A DNA stretch of 64,000 nt, from contig NC_037094.1 of assembly GCF_002994745.2 (NCBI RefSeq), positions 17,694,001 to 17,758,000 on the forward strand. Reading direction: 5' to 3'. Positions 25,715-35,138 of the stretch are shown here, piece after piece (the stretch's first letter is position 1; each line of letters opens with the position of its first letter). Source of the DNA: Rosa chinensis. Taxonomy: Eukaryota > Streptophyta > Magnoliopsida > Rosales > Rosaceae. The notes under the pieces were generated by a model. It made no database searches. It worked only from the letters and a program-made list of their open reading frames with translations, and had not been told where the DNA came from. The position numbers were made by a program, and so were the translations under genes.

Positions 25715-26686
25715 TGATAGAAGCATTTTAATGCGACGTTTTACTTGCTTTTCCCTACATTTCTTGCGTTATTTCCTTATTAAAACCCTGTTTAGGAAAG
25801 TTTTCATTCTTTGATTGGGAAAGTTCCTATTTGTAGAAAGTTTCTATTTTTATAGTTTCTATTTATCATTTTTAGTAAGTTTCCATTTTCGGTAGTTTCT
25901 ATTTTTCAGTTTAGGAAAGTTTCTATTTTTCTTATTAGTTTCTATTTTCAGGACCTCCGAGCTAAATATGGAAATGAACTCATAAATGGAAAGAGGAGCT
26001 TGCGAACACCAAGGGGAGCAAAGATGAAGGTACATTGGAGTAGAAAAATGGAAATGTACTAAAAGATCAATTTTACACATATTCCTACTCCGGCTAGGAG
26101 AAACCAAGCCAAGCAAAGAAGAAGGAGCGGCCGCCTGACCAAATGAACTTCAAATGAGCTGAAACCTTCCAGATCCACTCTAGACACCCAAAGGATCATT
26201 CTTATGAAGAGTGCCAGAGAAAAATATGAGTGGAAGGCCTTCAAACAATCAGCCCAATTCTCTACAGAAGCAAAACCGGAAAACTGGACCTGTAAGAGGT
26301 CCAGCAGCATTTCCGGCCCAACCACATGGCAAGAAATTCTGAAATTTTACCACAGTAATCTACACTCATGGTGGATAATTTCATATGAAGAAGTCGAAGG
26401 CATATAATGAAGTCTTGTTGGAGAAATAATTGAAGGAATAAAGGGGAAGAAACTGACTTGAAAACAGTTCAACACCACATATTCATGTTTCCCACCCACA
26501 TGAAGAAAGCATTTCTTTTTCCTTAGATACATTTTTCTACTCTAAAAGATCATCATCACTTCCACATTTCTTCACCATCATGCTTTGCTTTCATCATTAC
26601 CTCATCTTTTACATATTTTACAAACCACTCTCATACTCCACTTTCATTATTTTTCTTCATCTCATCATTTCACTCTTCATTTTCCT
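25715..26686 (+). repeat. Truncated 5' LTR of the Athila-like element
   Basis: First 972 bp of the LTR, almost identical to 35139-36110. It breaks off within a TTTTCCT run, where inverted internal sequence takes over. Open frames in it recur unchanged in the 3' LTR and are not genes. Confidence 0.9.
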
Positions 26687-26689
26687 TAG

Positions 26690-29600
26690 TAACCAATTGA
26701 GTAATGAGATCATCAAAACATCGCCAAGAAATTAAGAATATATTTTTCAATTATCACTCCAAGAAAAAGGGACAAGGCTCAAATATCTCACATGGGCTTT
26801 TATGAATCAAAACTCATCCTAACATGCTCATATTCTGTACCAAGGTTACGAAATCCATATCCACTACACATGCATGCATTTTTCATATATCTCAATTAAC
26901 CAAAGAATACCATTTTAAAAATCATCTCAATTTTGTGATCCTCTTTTAATCATGATTTCAGAGATATAGAATCATCCTAGACAGTTGAAATGGCATTCTA
27001 AGACTCAAAAACAAAAACAAAAGTAACCAAAATTTTTTTAAATTTTTGACATTTTTTGAATTTTTTTTTTTGTATTTTTTCAATATATATGACTCAAGAT
27101 AAAAGTGCAAAACCCTTCCCCCACACTTAAATATTGCATTGTCCTCAATGTAATCAATTAAAAGCATGCAATGAAATAAGTAAGCATAGATAGAAGACAT
27201 TTACGAAAACAAATCCTAAAATAAAAACAATAGAGAAAAAATGAAAAATAAAAAGAAATAGGGAAAGAGAAAGCAAATCTGATTATATTCTGAATTGGGT
27301 TGCCTCCCAAGTAGCGCTTGTATTTTACGTCTTGCAGCCAGACAGTACCTACATTAAATAAAGTTAGTAACTATAATTAATAAAGAAATACAAAATAAAA
27401 ACAAGTATAACTATTAATTACAAACTACAAGTATAATTAACAAGTATATTGTACATAAGACACAAGTTAAGTACACAAGTGAGTAAAAAAATAACGTGAA
27501 AAGTATTTTTACAAGTTTAAAGTGTGAAACAACAAAATAATTTACACGTATAGAGTATTCACAAGTATTTCTTTTATTATACACATTATTGATATCGAAT
27601 CAAATTCCAAGCGGTAAATTAAGTGGACGTGCGGCCCAAGTATAGTCGCCTAGACACAAACTCCCTTTCAAATCTTTTGGGCAACCTTACTGAAATGGCC
27701 AGGTGGGGGAGGACGAACACGAGAGGAAAAATCCATTTTGGCATGAGCTACTCCCACATAGTGGTTTAGGCCCATTTGTAAGCACTTCTGGATTCAAAAA
27801 CCCGTCATGAACGTTGTCCCCTTCCTAGACACCATTCCACATAGGCTATACTTACTAAGATGAAAAAGTTCATAAGTGTGAAGACAGTTCAACAAGTGTT
27901 AATAAAGGCCGCCCTCAACCTTAAGGGACATGAGCTAGGTACCAATAAGGGGTTTAGGCCAATATTAACAAAAGAGACTTCACCTATTCCTCTCAATTTA
28001 CAACCTACAATTAAAATTCGTGTTCAATAATATAAATAATAATTTAAACTAAGTTTTAAACAATTTATATACAACAAATATATTTACAATAAATGATACA
28101 ATTTAGCAAGTGACTTTTCAATCCCCGGCAACGGCGCCAAAAATTGACGCGCTTGAAAGCAAGCGCATAATTTAACCCTGAAATATCGTTAGTAGTATAA
28201 GCAAATAGGGATCGTTCTATCCGGGGATTGAGGGTACACTTGTAATTGTGAAACAAATAAAGAAAAGTATTATTTACAAAAATAAAATAAAGAATATAAA
28301 TATATACAATTGTATAAACAAATAAAGAATTAAAATAATAAAGTATTATTTACAAAAATAAAATAAAGAATAGAAATATATACAAGTAACAAAATAAAAA
28401 GGGAGGGGGGTTTAAGAATTATAGAATTGAAAATTAAGATAAATAAAATAAAGAAAATGTAAAAACATATATACAAGGGTGGATCGCAAGGAACAAAGAT
28501 CAAAACCAATTCCATGTAATCAAATTCGATTCAAACCCTATAATTGTTCTTCCAAGTCATGTGAGAGGAGTTGATCATGTGAAACATTCGAAAGCAAATG
28601 ATTTCCCATATTTTACTTTTCAATGCTAATTAACCTAAGCGAAAGCACCTAGATTAATCCTATCAAACATGCAATCAAGCCCTAGAAAGCTAGTCAATCA
28701 TGTCATGTTTAACGCATTACACATAGAGAAAGGCTATCAACTCAAGTGTACAACTTAGTATGAAAAAGTCCACCTAATTGCAATCCTCTTTAATTAAATT
28801 CGGTCTTTGCACAAAACCTTTACTACTTTGATTCAAGTTTACACAAAACGAAAAGTCGATTTCATGTTCTTAAACCTAGCACCATTCATATCAAAACCCT
28901 ACGTGTTTGCAACCACATAAGATTAAAATACAAAAGTTATCTATAACGCAAATTTAATTAAACAAACTCACATAAGCAACTTAGAATCACAATTATAGAA
29001 TTCGAAAACTTTATTTAAACATAGAAATTGGGCTTAAACTTTGCCCTAAACATTATTGTTAACTAGAAACAAGTTCATACGAAATCAAACAAGGAAACCA
29101 AAAAGGTTACAAGGAAAAAGGAACGAATTACACCGTGAGTGGAGATGGAGATGGAGAGCTAGATGGTTGGATCTTGAATCTTGGAAGCAAGCCTTCAAGG
29201 TGGATGATGGAGGATATGATCTTCACGGCTCCTTCTTCTTCTTCCTCTCCTTGCTTGAAAATGCAGAACTTTGCAACTAGAGAATGGAGAAGGAAAATGG
29301 AAAGGAAATGGAGAGACAAAGAAGATGAGATGGATGAAGGAATTGGTATTTTGAGAGTGAGAGGAGAAGTGTATTTATAGCCCAAAAAATGATGAATGGA
29401 GGGTGGAGATGAACATAAATGAAGGGCTAGATATGTTAGACAAATTTGTAAAAAATATCTTCCCACTTGTTTATCACTTGTTCAACTTGAATTGATTTTC
29501 CTCCTCAAGATTTTCCACTTGCTTGCAACTTTGATTTTCCTCCTCAAGATTTTCCACTTGCTTGCAACTTTGATTTCCACTTGCTTGCAACTTTGATTTT

Positions 29601-29889
29601 CCTCCTCAAGATTTTCCACTTGGTTGCAACTTTGATTTTCCTCCTCAAGATTTTCCACTTGCTTGGAGGTCCTAAAAATAGAAACTAATAAGAAAAATAG
29701 AAACTTTCCTAAAATGAAAAATGGCAACTTACTAAAAATGATAAATAGAAACTATAAAAATAGAAACTTTCTACAAATAGGAACTTTCCCAATCAAAGAA
29801 TGAAAACTTTCCTAAACAGGGTTTTAATAAGGAAATAACGCAAGAAATGTAGGGAAAAGCAAGTAAAACGTCGCATTAAAATGCTCCTA
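26690..29889 (-). mobile_element. Inverted partial Athila-like element inside the 5' LTR
   Basis: Reads on the minus strand as LTR (29889-28145), tRNA-Asp primer site (28139-28122) and then internal sequence to about 26690. The internal part is a close inverted copy of 29904-30945 joined directly to 33385-33765, so it lacks the 2.4-kb WUS-containing block. Its LTR shares the first 235 bp or so and much of the last part with the 3' LTR but has a different middle. It has lost its terminal TGA at the 29889 junction. It is either a separate insertion or the result of rearrangement. Confidence 0.75.
29495..29664. repeat. Tandem repeat of about 41 bp in the inverted LTR
   Basis: About four imperfect copies of a unit containing TTTTCCTCCTCAAGATTTTC and CACTTGCTTGCAACTTTG. 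Present only in the inverted LTR, not in the other two LTR copies. Confidence 0.8.
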
Positions 29890-31180
29890 TTTGAGCGCAT
29901 CAGTTTTTGGCGCCGTTGCCGGGGATTGAAAAATCACTTGCTAAATTGTGTCATTTATTGTATATATTTGTTGTATATAAATTGTTTGAAACTTAGTTTA
30001 AATTAACTAGGACATTTTTTTATATTATTGAACATGAATTTTAATTGTAGGTTGTAAATTGAGAGGAATAGGTGAAGTCTCTTTTGTTAATATTGGTCTA
30101 AACCCCTTATTGGTACCTAGCTCAGGTCCCTTAAGGTTGAGGGCGGCCTTTATTAACACTTGTTGAACTGTCTTCACACTTATGAACTTTTTCATCTTAG
30201 TAAGAAAGCCTATGTGAAATGGTGTCTAGGAAGGGGACAACGTTCATGACGGGTTTTTGAATCCAGAAGTGCTTGCAAATGGGCCTAAACCACTATGTGG
30301 GAGTAGCTCATGCCAAAATGGATTTTTCCTCTCGTGTTCGTCCTCCCCCACCTGGCCATTTCAGTAAGGTTGCCCAAACGATTTGAAAGGGAGTTTGTGT
30401 CTAGGCGACTATACTTGGGCCGCACGTCCACTTGATTTATCGCTTGGAATTTGATTCGATATCAATAATGTTTATAATAAAAGAAATACTTGTGAATACT
30501 CTATAAGTGTAAATTATTTTGTTGTTTCACACTTTAAACTTGTAAAAATACTTATCACGTTTTATACTCACTTGAGTACTTAACTTGTGTCTTATGTACA
30601 ATATACTTGTTAATTATACTTGTAGTTTGTAATTAATAGTTATACTTGTTTTTATTTTGTATTTATTTGTTAATTATAGTTACTAACTTTATTTAATGTA
30701 GGTACCGTCTCGCTGCAAGACGTAAAATACAAGCGCTACTTGGGAGGCAACCCAATTCAGAATATAATCAGATTTGCTTTCTCTTTCCCTATTTCTTTTT
30801 ATTTTTCAATCTTTCTCTATTGTTTTTATTTTAGGATTTGTTTCGTAAATGTCTTCTATCTATGCTTACTTATTTCATTGCATGCTTTTAATTGATTACA
30901 TTGAAGATAATGCAATATTTAAGTGTGGGGGAAGAGATTTATATAACTGTCTTTCATTTTGAGTCCTATAAATATATTTGTCTTTCATTTTGAGTCCTAT
31001 AAATATATTTGTCTTTTATTTTTGAGTCCTATATATATATTTGTCTTTTATTTTTGAGTCCTATATATATATAAAAAAAATAAAAAATAAAAAAAAACTG
31101 CATTCATTCAGTCTTATTAAATTCAGCTATTTACAAAAAAAAAAAATTTAAAATTAAAAAAAAAAAATTTATACACTATA

Positions 31181-31780
31181 CTAAGCCATGTCTGCATCTC
31201 CGTAGGAGTTGAGGCTGAGCTCAAGGGAAATGCGAGAGCCACCGCCATAACCGCCACCTCCCTCGGAAGTAGTCTTCATGTTGCCCAAGATGTCCTCACC
31301 ATGCATGGGGAATAGTGGAAGGGTTTCAATCTCCTGGTGATATTCTCCTCGTTGTTCCATGATCGATCCATCAGCACCATAGCCGACACGTGACCCAAAG
31401 TTTAGATCAATGGATCTGTCAGTGGATCTGTCATTACTAGTAGAACCAGTGGAACCAAAATTGAGATCAAGAGATCCACCAACCGGAACGTTCCGAAATT
31501 CCTTCAACTTCTGCCTCTCACGAGCCTTGAGGTTCTGGAACCAAAAGAAGACGTTTTTGTCCTCGATCTGCCCATACTGTTTCAGATGAAGGCAGATCTC
31601 TTGAATCTGCTCTGGAGTTGGGTACTTAAAACCCTTATCATAGTAAAGGCCCTTGAGGATTCTTAGTTGAGGCGGTGTGGGAGCCCACCGGTTATTAGTC
31701 CCGGCAGCTTGGTTGTTTCCTCCATCCTCGATTTGTTGCTGGGTCTGTTGCTCCATTAGTTGCAGAGTTCGTGGTTCCAT
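31181..31780 (-). CDS. WUS-like: WUSCHEL-type homeobox protein (WUS/WOX), intronless, inside a retrotransposon
   Basis: 199-aa open frame without lesions. A WOX homeodomain spans about residues 30-93 ([13 protein letters not shown].., [20 protein letters not shown]). A canonical WUS-box TLPLFPMH is at 153-160 and an EAR-like SLELSLN is near the C-terminus (185-191), so it belongs to the WUS subgroup, whose members are nuclear transcription factors, mainly repressors, controlling stem-cell identity. It is shorter than typical WUS (about 290 aa) and has no introns, whereas WUS genes usually have two. In recognition helix 3, Leu replaces the His usual in WFQNHKAR, and Phe replaces the Tyr of NVFYWF. 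An internal duplication gives two S[LI]DLNFGS copies (103-110, 123-130). The gene is antisense to the element carrying it and is absent from the inverted partial copy. A TATA box lies 115 bp upstream. No WUS poly(A) trace is visible downstream. Confidence 0.88.
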   Translation of the reverse strand: MEPRTLQLMEQQTQQQIEDGGNNQAAGTNNRWAPTPPQLRILKGLYYDKGFKYPTPEQIQEICLHLKQYGQIEDKNVFFWFQNLKARERQKLKEFRNVPVGGSLDLNFGSTGSTSNDRSTDRSIDLNFGSRVGYGADGSIMEQRGEYHQEIETLPLFPMHGEDILGNMKTTSEGGGGYGGGSRISLELSLNSYGDADMA

Positions 31781-31893
31781 GTTGATGAAGAAAGGATTTG
31801 AGTTTCGAAAGAAAGGCTGAAGGGTTGAGAGAGAAAGGCTGGAACTCGGAAGAATTTTCTTTTGGAGTGAATAGTCGCTCCCTCAGAATGCAC

Positions 31894-31903
31894 CTATTTA
31901 TAG
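31894..31903 (-). promoter_or_regulatory. TATA box of the WUS-type ORF
   Basis: CTATAAATAG on the minus strand, about 115 bp before the ATG at 31780. Good spacing for a plant core promoter, suggesting the captured segment includes more than the coding region. Confidence 0.55.
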
Positions 31904-32010
31904 AACGAGTGAGCGGATCTCCACCGTTGGATGGACGATCTCTGAGATTAAATCTACGCGTTGGATTAAAGTCACCCGAAAACACGGAAAAGTTGTTGGT
32001 GCGTGGAAGA

Positions 32011-32207
32011 CACGTGGGGGAACCAAACGAATCTCGAGGAGCTGTGACAGACAAGCTACAGCAGAAAGCAGGTTTAATTGCCGTGAATCAAGGAAAAGAA
32101 AGGACGAGTGGGGGAATCAAACGAATCTCGAGGATCCGTGACAGACAAGCTATAGCCGAAAGCATGCCATAAATCCAGGAAAAGAAAGGAATATTTACAC
32201 GTGGGGG
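32011..32207. repeat. About 93-bp tandem repeat with G-boxes upstream of the WUS-type ORF
   Basis: Two full units (starting at 32011 and 32105) and the start of a third (32198). Each unit opens with an [CG]A[CG]GTGGGGGA-like motif and contains AATCTCGAGGA and GTGACAGACAAGCTA. The first and third openings contain a G-box CACGTG (32011-32016, 32198-32203). It lies between the divergent WUS-type and plus-strand ORFs and may be promoter sequence of either. Confidence 0.65.
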
Positions 32208-32386
32208 AGTTTCTTGGGCCGTGAACTATCATAACTCTTCTCCTTCCCGGAGAAGCTTTGTTAAAACCGTGTGCCTGTTGAGATTTCTACCCTATTTTGT
32301 GCTTTACATATACATCCTTTTTTGTCTCCTCCAGATTTTACTAAGGTTTGTCTAAGCGTGCAGTTTCAAATTCCTTCTACTTCCTC

Positions 32387-32917
32387 ATGGCTCGAACCAA
32401 GGTAACCCCTCGCAGGGGCGTCAATCAACGCCGTGTTCTCTCTTTGGAAGAAGAAGGTCGTCAAGCGGCCACTAGAGCTGGGCTTACTCGTCCATGGGAC
32501 CATCGTCCTATCCGTGAGCGTACCCGCAGTCCCCCTCCTCTGCCTCGTCGCTCTCCCAGACTGCATCCCGGAGAGTCTTCTTCCTCACCAGCTACTCGTG
32601 CTCCTCGGCCTATGGCCACCCTGGAAAGCTTGTCGGATTCGATTGATGATTTGCGTTCCTCTCTCCGCGATGGTATTATGGTGACAGATTGGAGAGTCAA
32701 TTGCATGATCGATTACATCTCTGAGATGAACTGCTCTTTGATCCGCTGTCACACTGCAATAAACAAGCTTGCTCAGGAAGTCAATAACTTGCAGAGTTAT
32801 CCTCCTGGGTTTCCTCGCAAGGACGCTACTGCATCACAACATGAGAACCCTCCTCAGGAGGCTGAAACCAGCAAGAGGGCTGCCACTCGCCCGCATACCG
32901 CTCCTCTAAAGGAGTAA
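32387..32917 (+). CDS. Unidentified 176-aa ORF of the Athila-like element
   Basis: I do not recognise this protein. It opens MARTKVTPRRG, followed by an Arg/Pro/Ser-rich basic N-terminal third, a middle segment (roughly residues 75-140) with heptad-like hydrophobics that could form a coiled coil, and a polar tail. No zinc knuckle or enzymatic motif. Start chosen at the ATG at 32387, which has a G at +4; the frame is open a little further upstream without an ATG. It is divergent from the WUS-type ORF, with about 600 bp between. Directly after the stop comes an Athila/Tat-type GGGAGGCAACCCA block (about 32960-32985), so the ORF probably belongs to the retroelement, perhaps as an accessory protein. 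Expression is unproven. Confidence 0.5.
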   Translation: MARTKVTPRRGVNQRRVLSLEEEGRQAATRAGLTRPWDHRPIRERTRSPPPLPRRSPRLHPGESSSSPATRAPRPMATLESLSDSIDDLRSSLRDGIMVTDWRVNCMIDYISEMNCSLIRCHTAINKLAQEVNNLQSYPPGFPRKDATASQHENPPQEAETSKRAATRPHTAPLKE

Positions 32918-35138
32918 ATGGAGGTACAAGTCTAGGCTGAAAGACTTTAAACATTAAGCGCTGCATGGGAGGCAACCCATTTCAACCGTATCTGTGGAGG
33001 AGCCATCAAACGCAGATTTGCTTTCTTGAACTCTTCCTTCTATTTTATTTTCATGAATTTTAAGTTGTTTTAGGTTTCGTTGTGTTAACTTTCTCTTCTA
33101 TGCTTGATTTATGCTTTGCATGATTTATATTTGTTTATACATTGAGGACAATGCATGAATTAAGTATGGGGGAAGGGTTATTGCTTTATTGTGTTTTTAG
33201 TAGTTAGTATATAAAAAAAAAAATGAAAAATAGTTGATGTTGGATTGTTTTTTTTTGTGTTTATAATTGATGTTGTGATACACTAAGGTATATTGGATTA
33301 AACATAGTCTTGAAAAAGGCTAGCTGTTTCAGTCCCATTGCACATCGAGACTCCCTGTTCCCGTACCTAAGTGTTGAAATTAAATTAATTTAAAAAAAAA
33401 AAATTTGAAAAATGTCAAAAATTTTAAAAAAATTTTGGTTACTTTTGTTTTTGTTTTTGAGTCTTAGAATGCCCTTTCAACTGTCTAGGATGATTCTATA
33501 TCTCTGAAATCATGATTAAAAGAGGATCACAAAATTGAGATGATTTTTAAAATGGTATTCTTTGGTTAATTGAGATATATGAAAAAATGCATGCATGTGT
33601 AGTGGATATGGATTTCGTAACCTTGGTACAGAATATGAGCATGTTAGGGTGAGTTTTAATTTATAAAAGCCCATGTGAGATATTTGAGCCATGTCCCTTT
33701 TTCTTGGAGTGATAATTGAAAAATATATTCTTAATTTCTTGGCGATGTTTTGATGATCTCATTATTCTTTCCTCTTGATTGACTACTTGCCATAGATTAA
33801 GTTTGATGGACTAGAGAATGCTAGAATTCACTCTTGTGCTTGTTGAAACGTTATATCAATACATGGCCCTGATTCTGGAAAGGATAGAGGCAACCTAGGA
33901 ATTACCACCATTGCCAAATAAGCATGTGTCCCTATTTGTGCCCGTCGTGGGACTCCCTTAGATAAACCCCTTTGAGCTTATATTAAGCCTTTTCTTTCAT
34001 CACCCTTAAATCCTTAACCCTGAACCTTAGTATAGCTACACTCCTACCCTTTGTTCTAAAAACTTAGCGGAGCTATATTTTGGGACTTTACTTGAGGATT
34101 TGGCATTGAGAAAGAAGATTGAGAAGAGGTGAAAGTTCAAGTGTGGGGGTAGACTTGTCCATAAAGAAAAAAATATGTGAAAGCCGTGAAAAATGAAAAG
34201 AAAAGAAAAAAAAAAAATTGTGTACCGCTAGAAAAGAAAAGAAAGAAAAATGTTTATGGATTTTAGTCCCTCGTACTTAGTGATTTTGGAAGTTTACTTT
34301 GAACTGAAGGCCCACTACAGAAAAATTTGGCCTTTGTCCATTCCACAATAGTTCTAGGGAAGTTTACAATGAAGATTTGGCCCAACATGAAGACATTAGG
34401 CCCTTTTATGTTACCTCTAGGGAAAGTGACGTTTTTGCAATGCCTTGGTGGATTTCTTGAGGTCTCTACATCTACATGTGCTCTGCTAGATTTTTAGGAC
34501 ACTTTGATAAATCCTTACCCTTCATTTCTTAAAACCTTGAGCCTTGGCCCCATTACAACCCTAAATAAGACCTTCTTGATCCTTAAGATGGGACAGCCTT
34601 TGATTTGTGGAGATGAGTTACAAGAGTTGAACCTATGGCTTGGGTCCATCCGTGCAAGTAGTTGATATCCTTCATGAGATCTTTTCAAAAAAAAAATTAT
34701 ATTCACAAAGTGCTTTTCGTTTCTTATATATGTGAGTTATTTGATTGCCTCAAAATATTTTCTCTCACATATAATTGAGTGATTATAAGCTTTTAAGCAT
34801 TGTCTTGAATTCTGAGAGAAGAAAGAGTGGATATACCTTGTGAGGATATGAATCATACTTGTTCGAAGCATGCTTAACAGAAACCATCACCATTGTCACA
34901 ACCAAGTCCTACTTGTGTATGTGTGGATTATATGTTTTAATTAACTCTTGAATATCTACATATTGATTCTTGGTTGAGTGCTAATCTTGATGTTGTGAAA
35001 GTAGGAGATTTCTGAGACAAAAAGTTGAAGGGCAATAGAGTCATTGTTTTTGTACAGTCTTTAATTTTCGTTGAGTCTTAGTGTGTGTCTTAGTGTGATT
35101 TTGCTAAGGGACTAGCAAAAGCTAAGTGTGGGGGAATT

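Noticed and set aside
25859..26532. Several short ORFs, repeated exactly at 35283-35956
   Set aside because: Their duplication is explained by the two LTR copies; no domain or start context supports a gene.
31130..31172. A-runs next to the WUS-type stop codon as a retrogene poly(A) tail
   Set aside because: The A-runs are on the plus strand while the ORF is on the minus strand, so they have the wrong orientation to be its tail.
32387..32420. MARTKVTPRRG start resembling the histone H3 N-terminus
   Set aside because: The likeness stops after a few residues; the rest has no histone fold.
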